Assembly: GCA_913060845.1 (NCBI GenBank)
Contig: CAJXVF010000019.1
Location: 1-12,039, forward strand
From: an uncultured Alphaproteobacteria bacterium
GTDB lineage: Bacteria > Pseudomonadota > Alphaproteobacteria > Bin95
Length of the DNA stretch: 12,039 nucleotides
Direction of reading: 5' to 3'
Under the pieces are notes generated by a model. The model saw only the letters and a program-made list of their open reading frames with translations, was not told the origin of the DNA and did not search any database. A program made the translations under genes and the position numbers. The stretch's first letter is position 1, and every line of letters starts with the position of its first letter. Of the stretch, positions 1-7,084 are shown piece by piece.

Positions 1-183
1 GTGCCAGTGCGAGCGTGCACCCTCTGGCAATAGAAAGAGGATCGCGGTCGAGGTTGCGCGCGCGCCGGGAACGTCCGGCGACGCCCGCCAGGTTTCCCGA
101 TACCACCCGCCTTCTGGATGCGGCTGTAGCGCGAGCGCCTCAATAAGCGCCCGCGCTTCAGGATTTACGCCGTCTAACTGCAA
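1..183 (-). CDS. DUF985 / cupin_5 family protein, N-terminal part only
   Basis: This partial gene runs off the left edge; only the first 61 codons are present. The translation contains LQPHPEGGWYRETWRA followed by STAILFLLPEGARSHWH. These are the hallmark N-terminal blocks of the DUF985 (cupin_5) family, small single-domain beta-barrel proteins of about 140-170 residues whose biochemical role is not established. The frame is closed upstream by the stop of the GST gene, and the codon directly after that TAA is TTG (181-183). No ATG or GTG lies in frame before the conserved block, so TTG is the only reasonable start and the two genes abut with no gap. It is probably translated by coupling, since only a weak AAGG lies about 20 bases upstream. 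It is the last visible member of the gloB-GST-cupin minus-strand set. Family assignment is from motif recognition; the start codon is inferred. Confidence 0.8.
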   Translation of the reverse strand, partial: MQLDGVNPEARALIEALALQPHPEGGWYRETWRASPDVPGARATSTAILFLLPEGARSHWH

Positions 184-792
184 TTAACCGTCCGGCTGTG
201 TCGCCTTCATGGATGGGCGCTGCATCATCTGGTCATAAAGGCCCGCCAAGTTCGAGCGGCCCGTGCGCCAGTCCAGATCGGCATAGCGGAAATTGGCGTA
301 GCCGCAGGCGACAGCCATTGCGATTGTGCCAATGTTGACGGCATCGCCTGCGTCTTTTGCTTGGGCGTCCATCATGTCCATGCAGCGCATCATCCGGCCC
401 ATCAGCTTATCGACATCGGCTTGGCTGCGGGCACCGTCGGGACGGGAATCTTCGCCGCGCCGGTTGACTGCGGCGTCCATGAAACCGTCAGCAATGGCTT
501 CAGCCGCCAGTGCCTGCCAGCGGGCGGGGCCGCTTGCAGGGATCATCTTTTGGCCGGAATGGCGTTCGTCCAGATACATGCAGATCATGTCGGATTCAGC
601 CAGATTCACGCCTTCAGCCGTCACAAGCGCTGGGATTTTGGAGATCGGGTTCACGGCGACAAGGGCCGGATCAAGCGAACGCGGGTCAGCGCGGACCTGG
701 TCCAGATCAGCTAGCTGACCGGTCTCGTCAGCGACGACCAGAACTTTGCGCACGAACGGGGAAGCGGGGGAGGAGAAGAATTGCATAGCCAT
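184..792 (-). CDS. Glutathione S-transferase family protein
   Basis: The 202-residue protein has the layout of a short bacterial GST. A thioredoxin-like N-terminal domain (about 3-80) carries the active-site loop SPASPFVRKV (8-17), the NPISKIPALV strand with the expected cis-proline (Pro54), and the glutathione-binding pair Glu66-Ser67 in AESDMICMYLDE. The rest (about 90-202) is the helical C-terminal domain. It resembles the YibF-like group, which is known mainly by fold and whose natural substrate is unclear. It presumably binds glutathione in the cytoplasm and conjugates or reduces an electrophile. Two ATGs are possible, 792 and 786 (reading MAM or M); the first is used here, with a weak AGGA about 12 bases upstream. 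It starts 23 bases after gloB on the same strand, so the two are likely co-transcribed, linking it to glutathione-dependent detoxification. Confidence 0.88.
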   Translation of the reverse strand: MAMQFFSSPASPFVRKVLVVADETGQLADLDQVRADPRSLDPALVAVNPISKIPALVTAEGVNLAESDMICMYLDERHSGQKMIPASGPARWQALAAEAIADGFMDAAVNRRGEDSRPDGARSQADVDKLMGRMMRCMDMMDAQAKDAGDAVNIGTIAMAVACGYANFRYADLDWRTGRSNLAGLYDQMMQRPSMKATQPDG

Positions 793-815
793 GGAATTGA
801 TGTGTCCTGCTAGAT

Positions 816-1580
816 TTAGAAGTTGTCTTTACGCTTGCGAATTTCTGCAAACGCTGCGGTGGAATTGTCCGGCTGGCCAACACGGGCCGCAAGGCCCGGA
901 TCGTCAGCGCGGAGGAAGGGGTTGGCTTTGCGGTCATCGCCAAGGCGGGCTGGCACCGTTGGCAGGCCCTGGGCCCGTTTGCGATCGATCTCTGCCGCCT
1001 GGGCTTTGAGTTCTGCGTTGTTTGGATCGACGGAGAGCGCGAATTTGACGTTTGATTGCGTGTATTCGTGGCCGCAATAGATCATCGTGTCGTCAGGCAG
1101 TGCGCGCAGTTTCTGCAGCGACGTCCAGAATTCTTCCGGCGTGCCTTCGAACATCCGCCCGCAGCCCAGCACAAACAATGTATCGCCAGCAAACAGCGCG
1201 TTGCCGCCTGGGAAATGCACGGAGATATGGCCCTTGGTGTGGCCTGGCGTTTCAAACACCATGCCCTTCTCATTGCCAATTGTGATTTCGTCGCCTTCGC
1301 TGACGGTTTGGTCCATGCCTGGGATGCGTGCTTTTTCCGAAGTTGGGCCAACCAGTTTGCAGCCGTATTTGGCAATCAGCTCAGCATTGCCATCAATGTG
1401 GTCGCCATGATGGTGCGTATTGATGATGAGGCTAGGCTTCCAACCTTTTGCCATCAGTGCTGCATCGACTGGACCTGCTTCAGCGGGGTCAACTACGGCG
1501 ACAGTGCCGCTCACGGGCTCCCGGATCAGATAGACATAATTGTCGCTAAGGGCGGGAACGAGCTCGATTTCGAGCGGCAT
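816..1580 (-). CDS. gloB: Hydroxyacylglutathione hydrolase (glyoxalase II)
   Basis: This enzyme hydrolyses S-D-lactoylglutathione to D-lactate and glutathione, the second step of methylglyoxal detoxification in the cytoplasm. At 254 residues it has the full family length and every signature. The binuclear metal site is THHHGDH (His56, His58, Asp60, His61), His114 in TPGHTKGH, Asp133 in FAGDTLFVLGCGRMFEG and His171 in YCGHEYT. The C-terminal substrate-binding region ends in NPFLR and FAEIRKRKDNF. The start ATG has a good GGAG about 9 bases upstream. It leads a minus-strand set with a GST and a cupin gene, and diverges from the methyltransferase at 1647 across 66 bases that must hold both promoters. 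Its identity is secure from motifs alone. Confidence 0.96.
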   Translation of the reverse strand: MPLEIELVPALSDNYVYLIREPVSGTVAVVDPAEAGPVDAALMAKGWKPSLIINTHHHGDHIDGNAELIAKYGCKLVGPTSEKARIPGMDQTVSEGDEITIGNEKGMVFETPGHTKGHISVHFPGGNALFAGDTLFVLGCGRMFEGTPEEFWTSLQKLRALPDDTMIYCGHEYTQSNVKFALSVDPNNAELKAQAAEIDRKRAQGLPTVPARLGDDRKANPFLRADDPGLAARVGQPDNSTAAFAEIRKRKDNF

Positions 1581-1646
1581 GGGCTTTTCTCCATCAACAG
1601 AGTCTTGTGAACGCGCAAGGTAGCACCAGCCCGACGGCTGAGATAG
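1581..1646. promoter_or_regulatory. Divergent intergenic region between gloB and the methyltransferase
   Basis: These 66 bases separate two divergently transcribed genes and so must carry whatever promoters serve the gloB set (leftward) and the methyltransferase (rightward), unless the latter starts inside gloB. The gloB ribosome binding site lies within it. I see no convincing -35/-10 pair and no clear inverted repeat. The call rests on gene orientation only. Confidence 0.4.
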
Positions 1647-2450
1647 ATGATAGGCATGCGAACTGAAGTGGATGCGTTAAAGGCGTTTTATGCCTCGCCT
1701 TTGGGCGATGTTGCAGCACGGCAGATCAGCCGGCGCGCGGCGGAGCTTTGGCCAAACCTGACGGGCCAAACGGTGATCGGCATCGGCTATCCAACGCCTG
1801 TTCTGGAACCGATTGCCGCCGCCGCTGGCGCAGAGCGGGTCGCAGCGCTGATGCCTGGCCCTCAAGGTGCCTGGCGCTGGCCGAAGGACGCTCAGAGCTT
1901 GACAGCCCTGATCGCCGAAGACGAACTGCCCTTGGCAGATCGATCTGTAGACCGGGTGTTGCTGCTGCACGCCCTGGAAGACGCCGAGGCATTACGGCCA
2001 CTCTTGCGCGAGATCTGGCGTGTGCTGACAGATTCTGGCCGAGTCCTTGCCATCACGACCAGCAGGCGGGGTCTTTGGTGTCGAACAGATGCGACGCCCT
2101 TCGGCCATGGTCGACCATATACAATGCGCCAGCTGCGGCGTGTCTTGCAGCAAGCGATGTTCGCGCCGGAAGCCGAAGCCCGCGCGCTGTATGCACCGCC
2201 CTCTGCCAAGGCGCTGTCGCTTTGGTCGTCTGATGCGGCGGAACGTTTTGGCCAACGCTGGGCACCAAGGTTTGGCGGCGTAGTGATGATCGACGCTGCG
2301 AAAAGCCTTTATGGTGCCGCACCTGCTGGCGGTGCCAAGGTTCGGTCAGGTGCTGTGGTGGTGGAATCTGGCGGATTGAACCGCTCTGATGCGCCGCCTT
2401 TACCCCGAACGCCAGCGCGGGCGCCGAAGGGTTGCGAGGCTAAGGACTGA
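1647..2450 (+). CDS. SAM-dependent class I methyltransferase, substrate unknown
   Basis: The 267-residue protein is a small Rossmann-fold methyltransferase of the Methyltransf_11 type. Motif I is VIGIGYPTP (43-51), the acidic/post-I region leads to LPLADRSVDRVLLLHALEDAE (94-114), and the following strand is IWRVLTDSGRVL (123-134). The block RRGLWCRTDATPFGHGRPYT (140-159) is typical of an alphaproteobacterial family often found beside gloB; I know of no characterised member and do not assign a substrate. The C-terminal 35 or so residues are Ala/Pro/Gly-rich and probably flexible. The first ATG (1647) has a poor ribosome site and an in-frame ATG at 1656 is an alternative. The gene is 84 bases upstream of the chorismate mutase gene on the same strand and may be read through into it, but nothing shows it modifies an aromatic compound. 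Confidence 0.85.
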   Translation: MIGMRTEVDALKAFYASPLGDVAARQISRRAAELWPNLTGQTVIGIGYPTPVLEPIAAAAGAERVAALMPGPQGAWRWPKDAQSLTALIAEDELPLADRSVDRVLLLHALEDAEALRPLLREIWRVLTDSGRVLAITTSRRGLWCRTDATPFGHGRPYTMRQLRRVLQQAMFAPEAEARALYAPPSAKALSLWSSDAAERFGQRWAPRFGGVVMIDAAKSLYGAAPAGGAKVRSGAVVVESGGLNRSDAPPLPRTPARAPKGCEAKD

Positions 2451-2534
2451 GGCCGTTTTGCATTTTGGCGCGAGCGGTCTAAAACTAGTCTCTTCACGTT
2501 TTGACCAACCACCTCTTTTTCTGAGATCCCAGCC

Positions 2535-3374
2535 ATGCCAGAGGCGACGCCGCCGACCCTAGATGCGCTCCGCGTTGAAATCGACAAGATCGACGGGAAG
2601 CTGCACGCGCTGCTTCGGGCGCGGGCTGAGGTCGTCAGCCATGTGGCTGCGGCGAAGGCCTTAGCATCCGGCGGCGCGCCAAGCCCCGCGTTCCGGCCTG
2701 GGCGCGAAGCCTCCATGATGCGCCGCTTGATTGGCAATCATAAAGGGCCGTTCCCGGAACAATCCCTGGTGCGGATTTGGCGAGAGATCATTTCCGGCAT
2801 GACCAAAATGCAGGAACAAATCGTCGTGGCCGCATACCGCCCTGAAAAAGGCGATGCTGGTGGATGGGACGCAGCGCGGGACCACTTCGGCACCGCCGCA
2901 CAGTTCCTGCCAATGCGGCGCGCGCGGGATGTAATCGTCGCTGTCCGGGATGGTCAGGCCCATATTGGCGTCGTGCCCGCACCTGGCCAGGAAGATGGCG
3001 AGGAACCTTGGTGGCCGGCGGTCGCAGCAAATGATCCCGACCTCCCCCGCATCATCCTGAAACTCCCTTTCGCCCGCCCGGCCTCCCAGCCGGTCGAACG
3101 CGAATATGTCTCCGTCGCCCTCGCTGGCCCAGAGCCTGAAGTCGCGGACGCAATCTATCTGGCCGTGGAAGCGGCGTCCGGCGTATCGAGAGAGCGCGTG
3201 GCGGATGCGTTAAAGGCGGCAGGCGTCGACTCAAAACCACTGCTGACAGCCATGGCGACGCCGGGCTTGTATCTGGCAGAGGTCGAGAGCGGATGGGCTG
3301 GTGCTATTGAAGACACGGGCATCCGTCATGTCACGCCTATCGGCGGCTATCCGATGCCGCTTGATTGCGATTGA
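2535..3374 (+). CDS. Chorismate mutase (AroQ class) with degenerate prephenate-dehydratase/ACT-like tail
   Basis: The first 95 or so residues form an all-helical AroQ chorismate mutase, which converts chorismate to prephenate. Visible active-site equivalents are Arg13 in LDALRVEID, Arg30, Lys41, Arg57-Glu58 in FRPGRE, and the Gln93/Gln95 region (KMQEQ). The remaining 180 or so residues keep faint traces of a P-protein: a short stretch around DHFGTAAQFLP...GQAHIGVVPAP (about 116-150) recalls the start of prephenate dehydratase, and the end (HVTPIGGYPMPL) recalls the close of an ACT domain. The middle is shortened and the catalytic Thr-Arg-Phe motif of prephenate dehydratase is absent. Dehydratase activity is therefore unlikely, but the tail could still bind a ligand. 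No strong ribosome site is visible before the ATG. Next to hisC and tyrC its role in Tyr/Phe synthesis is well supported; the tail interpretation is inference. Confidence 0.85.
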   Translation: MPEATPPTLDALRVEIDKIDGKLHALLRARAEVVSHVAAAKALASGGAPSPAFRPGREASMMRRLIGNHKGPFPEQSLVRIWREIISGMTKMQEQIVVAAYRPEKGDAGGWDAARDHFGTAAQFLPMRRARDVIVAVRDGQAHIGVVPAPGQEDGEEPWWPAVAANDPDLPRIILKLPFARPASQPVEREYVSVALAGPEPEVADAIYLAVEAASGVSRERVADALKAAGVDSKPLLTAMATPGLYLAEVESGWAGAIEDTGIRHVTPIGGYPMPLDCD

Positions 3375-3392
3375 TCCGCAGTAATTGACTTT

Positions 3393-3412
3393 GGCCGATA
3401 TTCGGCCTTTCT
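3393..3412 (+). terminator. Candidate stem-loop between chorismate mutase and hisC (weak terminator or operator)
   Basis: A perfect inverted repeat GGCCGA-TAT-TCGGCC (3393-3407) is followed by TTTCT, 19 bases after the chorismate mutase stop. The stem is only 6 bp and the T run is short, so it would be at best a weak intrinsic terminator that partly uncouples hisC-tyrC from the upstream gene. A TTGACT directly before it (3385-3390) makes an operator-like role possible, but no matching -10 is clear. Confidence 0.35.
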
Positions 3413-3460
3413 ACCCTTCCAAATTGATCTCGCGACCGCTCGCATAAGGGAATTTGCGCG

Positions 3461-4570
3461 ATGGCCAATCCGCCGTTAACACCCCCGATCACGCCGCGCC
3501 CTGGAATTATGGACATCGCCGCCTACATGCCCGGCGAAGCTAAGCTGGATGGGCATGCAGAGCCAATGCAGCTCGCCGCCAACGAAAATGCGCTTGGTCC
3601 GGCGAAATCCGCCATGGCGGCTTACACAGAAGCGGGTGCCAGCCTGCATCGCTACCCAGATGGTGCTGCGACAGTGCTCCGCAACGCCATTGCAGATGCT
3701 CACGGGCTTGATGCGGACCGCATTATTTGCGGTGCGGGGTCCGACGAAATCCTGTCCTTCCTTGGCCGCTCCTATGCTGGGCCGGGCGACGAAGTGCTGT
3801 ATTCGGCCCATGGTTTCCTGATGTACCCGATCATCACGCTGACCGTCGGGGCCACGCCTGTCGCAGCGCCTGAAACCGCGGACCTGACGGCGAGCGTTGA
3901 TGCGCTGCTGGCTGCCGTGACGCCGAAAACGCGCATTCTTTTCCTGGCCAACCCGAATAACCCAACGGGCACGTTGCTGCCGGTGAGTGAGTTGCGCCGC
4001 CTTCGGGCAGGTCTTCGGGATGATATTTTGCTCGTGATTGATGCAGCCTATGCCGAATATGTCGATCACCCGGATTACGATGCCGGTGCCGCGCTCGTCG
4101 ACGAGGGCGAGAATACTGTCATGACGCGGACCTTCTCGAAGATCCACGGGCTAGCCGCACTCCGGCTTGGTTGGTGCTATTGCCCGGCCAGCGTCGCGGC
4201 TGTTTTGAACCGGCTGCGCGGACCCTTCAATGTGGGTGCGCCAAGCCTCGCCGCTGGTGTCGCTGCGATCGGGGATACGGGCCATATCGAACGCTCAAGG
4301 GCACATAACTTCGCCGAACGTAAGCGCTTGCAGGACCGACTGCGCCAGCTCGGGCTGAACACGCCGGAAAGCCACGGGAATTTCATTCTGATCCGGTTTG
4401 CGGATGGCGATCAGGCTGAAGCAGCCCTGCAAGCTATGAATGCGGGCGGGGTCATTCCGCGCCGCGTTGCAGGCTATGGCCTGCCGGAAAGCTTGCGCGT
4501 GACAGTCGGCACGGCGGAAGAGAATGACGCCGTTGTTCAAGCGCTGACCGATTTTGTCGGCGAGGCATAA
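3461..4570 (+). CDS. hisC: Histidinol-phosphate / aromatic amino acid aminotransferase
   Basis: This is a 369-residue fold-type I PLP aminotransferase of the HisC family. It keeps ANENALGP (40-47) at the substrate site, the Gly-Ala-Gly-Ser-Asp-Glu cofactor loop (91-96), ANPNNPTG with Asn167, Asp194 in VIDAAYAEY, the Schiff-base Lys227 in TFSKIHGLAALRLGW with Arg235 nearby, and the carboxylate-binding Arg346 in SLRVTVG. HisC converts imidazole acetol-phosphate and glutamate to histidinol-phosphate, and many bacterial members also transaminate phenylpyruvate and 4-hydroxyphenylpyruvate. Its position between chorismate mutase and tyrC makes the aromatic role likely here; whether it also serves histidine synthesis depends on other copies in the genome. 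The start has AAGGGA about 10 bases upstream. It is 4 bases from tyrC, so those two form a translationally close pair. Confidence 0.93.
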   Translation: MANPPLTPPITPRPGIMDIAAYMPGEAKLDGHAEPMQLAANENALGPAKSAMAAYTEAGASLHRYPDGAATVLRNAIADAHGLDADRIICGAGSDEILSFLGRSYAGPGDEVLYSAHGFLMYPIITLTVGATPVAAPETADLTASVDALLAAVTPKTRILFLANPNNPTGTLLPVSELRRLRAGLRDDILLVIDAAYAEYVDHPDYDAGAALVDEGENTVMTRTFSKIHGLAALRLGWCYCPASVAAVLNRLRGPFNVGAPSLAAGVAAIGDTGHIERSRAHNFAERKRLQDRLRQLGLNTPESHGNFILIRFADGDQAEAALQAMNAGGVIPRRVAGYGLPESLRVTVGTAEENDAVVQALTDFVGEA

Positions 4571-4574
4571 TGTG

Positions 4575-5462
4575 ATGGCGGATTTTGAACCGTTCGATGA
4601 GATCGCGATCATCGGCATCGGCCTACAGGGTGCATCTATTGCGATTAATGCGCGTGACAGGGGCCTAGCCAAGCGGATCGTCATCGGCGACATTTCCGCC
4701 GAAAATTGCGCCCGCGCGCTGGAATTGAACCTTGGTCAGCACGCAACAACGAACTTGGCCGAGGCTGTCGCCAACGCAGATTGCGTGTTTGTGGCCGTGC
4801 CCTTGGGCGCGTTTGCTGCTGTCGGTGAGGTCATCGGCCCGGCGTTAAGGCTTGGCGCCATCGTTACGGATACGGGCTCGACGAAGAAGTCCGTGATCCG
4901 GGATTTGGGACCAAGCATTCCGTCTGGCGTGCATTTTGTCCCGGCGCACCCAATTGCTGGCACTGAACATTCCGGCCCCGATGCGGGCTTCAAGGAGTTA
5001 TTCGACGGCCGTTGGTGCATTCTAACACCGCCCCCAGGTGCCAATGAGGCTGCGGTTCAGCGGGTTGGGGATTTTTGGCGCGCTACAGGCTCAATGATCG
5101 AAATCATGGAACCGGCGCATCACGACCAGGTTCTGGCCGTCACATCCCACCTACCGCATCTGATCGCCTTCGCCATTGTCGGCACAGCGACGGATATGGA
5201 AGATCAGCTAACCCAAGAAGTCATCAAGTTTTCAGCCTCCGGTTTCCGGGATTTCACCCGGATAGCGGCGTCTGATCCTGTGATGTGGCGCGATGTGTTC
5301 CTGAACAACCGGGAAGCGCTTTTGGATTGCGCCGCCCGGCTGTCGGAAGATTTAGCACGCCTGCAACGGGCGATCCGCTGGGGGGACGGTGAGGAGATAG
5401 AGGCCCTCATCATCCGCGCCCGCGAAATTCGCCGTGCTCTGATTGAAGCCAAGCAGGCCTAA
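4575..5462 (+). CDS. tyrC: Prephenate / cyclohexadienyl dehydrogenase
   Basis: The protein oxidatively decarboxylates prephenate (or arogenate) to 4-hydroxyphenylpyruvate (or tyrosine) with a nicotinamide cofactor. From the chosen start it has 295 residues. It shows a Rossmann loop GIGLQG (14-19), an acidic Asp39 after the second strand that fits NAD preference, GSTKKSV (101-107), the catalytic His125 in PAHPIAGTEHSG, SHLPHLIAF (191-199), and ASGFRDFTRIAASDP (221-235). There is no C-terminal ACT domain, so tyrosine feedback, if any, would act at the active site. The reading frame opens earlier at 4554, which would overlap hisC by 17 bases. I prefer ATG 4575 because GAGG at 4562-4565 sits 9 bases ahead and the Rossmann strand then begins at a normal distance; GTG 4572 is also possible. 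Its stop overlaps that of the convergent hydrolase gene by 3 bases or so. Confidence 0.94.
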   Translation: MADFEPFDEIAIIGIGLQGASIAINARDRGLAKRIVIGDISAENCARALELNLGQHATTNLAEAVANADCVFVAVPLGAFAAVGEVIGPALRLGAIVTDTGSTKKSVIRDLGPSIPSGVHFVPAHPIAGTEHSGPDAGFKELFDGRWCILTPPPGANEAAVQRVGDFWRATGSMIEIMEPAHHDQVLAVTSHLPHLIAFAIVGTATDMEDQLTQEVIKFSASGFRDFTRIAASDPVMWRDVFLNNREALLDCAARLSEDLARLQRAIRWGDGEEIEALIIRAREIRRALIEAKQA

Positions 5463-6301
5463 TTTACCTGGCCGGTTTCCATCAGGTATTTGGCCATGCC
5501 GCGCACGTTCAATTCGCGCCAATTGGCATATGAATCCCAGTCTTTGTAGGCGTCCATGGTGACAGAAACCGCCAATTCGTCTGTGGTCTTGCCAGCGCGG
5601 AGGCCACGCAGCACCTGATCGCGCAGCTGCAGCATGCAAACCCGGGCATCGGTCGCATCCAGCTTTGTGCCGACATTGCCGTGGGCAGGTGCCATGATGT
5701 CGAAGTCCAGGCTTTCGATCGTCTCAATCTGGCTGATTCAGCCGTCGATATCGGAGCGTGGGAAATCGCGATAAGGCAGGCGTTTTGGCGCTGCGGCATC
5801 TGTGATGAACGCCACGTTTTCCGGGCGGACGACCACGGCGATCAAGTCTTGGCCATGGCCTTCGCCAAGCCAGGTGAGTTCGAAGGTCTTGCCGCCGACA
5901 CGAATATCCATCTCCTCACTGAAGCGGATGTCTGGAACACCGCCGTCAATCGCGTCCGTTGCATTCTCTTGGGCGATCACCAGCGCGCCGCCGCCCTGAA
6001 ATACCGTGCCGCCAGACGCATGGTCGCCATGGCTGTGGCTATAGATCAGGTGGGTGATGGGCTTATCAGTGATCTGGCTCAAATTGGCTTTCAGCCATGT
6101 TGCGGCTTCCGCATTGATCGGATCGACGACCACAACGCCTGCACTGGTTACGGTGACCAGTGAGAAGTGGAAATTGTTCTGGAAGCGATATACATCGCCC
6201 GCGACTTTGGTGATCGACCGTTTGATATCTTGGGCCGAAGCGCCGCCAAGACTGACCGCGAGCGCTACCGCCGCAATCGCACTTTTCGTGAGTATTCTCA
6301 T
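5459..6301 (-). pseudogene. Secreted metallo-beta-lactamase-fold hydrolase, interrupted by an in-frame TGA
   Basis: Read through one stop codon, this frame gives a 280-residue exported MBL-fold hydrolase. It has a signal peptide (residues 1-23, ending ASA before Gln24), a metal motif HSHGDH (His89, His91, Asp93, His94), His149 in GEGHGQD and Asp168 in FITDAAAPKR. The last metal ligand, His207 in MAPAHGN, lies beyond the break. Codon 188 (5738-5740) is TGA where the family usually has tryptophan (DIDGW), so one TGG-to-TGA change explains it; the frame is identical on both sides and otherwise intact. Translation would stop at 187 residues, lacking one metal ligand and the helical C-terminus, so the product is probably inactive. 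ATG 6301 has AGGAG 10 bases upstream, and an upstream in-frame ATG (6367) is much less likely. The substrate is unknown. A sequencing error remains possible. Confidence 0.8.
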
Positions 6302-6351
6302 CGGTGTTCGTCTCCTGTGGGTTGAAGATGCAGAGGTAGCGTAAACCCGTG

Positions 6352-6366
6352 TGTTAGCCCCTAACA
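6352..6366. promoter_or_regulatory. Perfect palindrome, candidate operator in the hydrolase/tetR divergent region
   Basis: TGTTAG-CCC-CTAACA is a perfect 6+3+6 inverted repeat 51 bases upstream of the hydrolase start and 136 bases upstream of the tetR start. TetR-family repressors commonly bind such short palindromes in the region shared with a divergent neighbour, so it is a plausible binding site for the adjacent regulator. There is no T run, so it is not a terminator. I found no second copy elsewhere in the window. Binding is inference. Confidence 0.45.
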
Positions 6367-6502
6367 ATCACAGTGGCGTTATTAGAAAATGCATAGGTGC
6401 TGCTCCAGATCGTCGCTGCCGCCTGTGCAATGGCATGGTTCCAGCCTATATCTGGTGGCTGAAACGCTGCTGATATCCTGCTGAAGCAAAGGGAAGACAG
6501 TC

Positions 6503-7075
6503 ATGGCTCGGAAAGCAACGCCGAAACCGTCAACCGAAGATAAGCTGGTGGACGCTGCACTGGCGCTGGCGGCTGAACAGCCTTGGAACCAGGTTGGCAT
6601 GGACGCTATCGCAAGCGCTGCTGGCGTATCGCTGCAGGATGCCTACAAAGCTTTTCCGGAACGTGCTGGCATCGTCACCGCTGTGATCGCTCGCAATGAT
6701 GCGGCCATGCTGGCTGGCGATGATCCTTCGCTGGCGGATGAATCCCGCAGAGACCGGCTGTTTGATGTGATCATGCGCCGCCTGGAAGCCATGCGGATGC
6801 ACAAGCCTGCACTCAAATCCATGGCTTGTGGCAGTGCGCGGGACCCTTTGACGCTTCTGGTGGCGGCACCGCGCTTGCTGGGCTCCTGCAAATGGATGCT
6901 GCGCGCAGCAGGCATTCCGGCGGAAGGGCTTGCTGGCATTGCCCGCACCCATGCGCTCAGCCTGATCTACGCCGCCGCTGTCCGCGCCTGGCTCAAAGAC
7001 GACTCGCCGGACCTAGCGGATACAATGGCCGCATTGGATAAGGCGCTGAAACGCGCAGGCGCACTGACCTCTTAA
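6503..7075 (+). CDS. TetR-family transcriptional regulator
   Basis: The 190-residue protein has a TetR-type N-terminal DNA-binding domain (about 11-58). The first helix is DKLVDAALALAAEQPWNQVG and the helix-turn-helix is MDAIASAAGVSLQDAYKAFP (33-52), with the usual Tyr-x-x-Phe at its end. The remainder is an all-helical ligand and dimer domain that is not conserved enough to suggest an inducer. Such proteins usually repress their own gene or a neighbour. Divergent placement with the MBL-fold hydrolase, and a perfect palindrome between them at 6352-6366, suggest that pair as regulator and target. If so, the regulator has outlived a target now broken by a stop codon. AAAGGGAAG lies about 6-8 bases before the ATG. 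It converges with the YceI-transpeptidase gene, leaving only 9 bases between the stops and no room for a terminator. Confidence 0.87.
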   Translation: MARKATPKPSTEDKLVDAALALAAEQPWNQVGMDAIASAAGVSLQDAYKAFPERAGIVTAVIARNDAAMLAGDDPSLADESRRDRLFDVIMRRLEAMRMHKPALKSMACGSARDPLTLLVAAPRLLGSCKWMLRAAGIPAEGLAGIARTHALSLIYAAAVRAWLKDDSPDLADTMAALDKALKRAGALTS

Positions 7076-7084
7076 GTATTGGCG

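Noticed and set aside
1056..1610. 184-codon open frame antisense to gloB
   Set aside because: It fully overlaps a gloB gene with all metal ligands; the composition is that of a shadow frame.
2380..2478. Long-range inverted pair ACCGCTC / GAGCGGT at the end of the methyltransferase gene
   Set aside because: The arms are 7 bases and about 85 bases apart, mostly within coding sequence; this is expected by chance.
2501..2528. Possible promoter TTGACC ... AGATCC before the chorismate mutase gene
   Set aside because: The -10 half does not match and would lie almost at the start codon.
3476..4147. 223-codon open frame antisense to hisC
   Set aside because: It is a shadow of a well-supported gene, rich in Arg, Cys and His with no recognisable domain; GC-rich codon use keeps the opposite frame open.
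5738..5740. TGA read as tryptophan (alternative code) or selenocysteine
   Set aside because: The methyltransferase, chorismate mutase and transpeptidase genes end in TGA, so the code is standard; the family has Trp, not Cys or Sec, at this site, and no insertion hairpin is apparent.
6424..6452. Possible promoter TGTGCA ... TATATC upstream of tetR
   Set aside because: Only the -10-like half resembles a consensus; the -35 match is poor, so it is not reported as a promoter.
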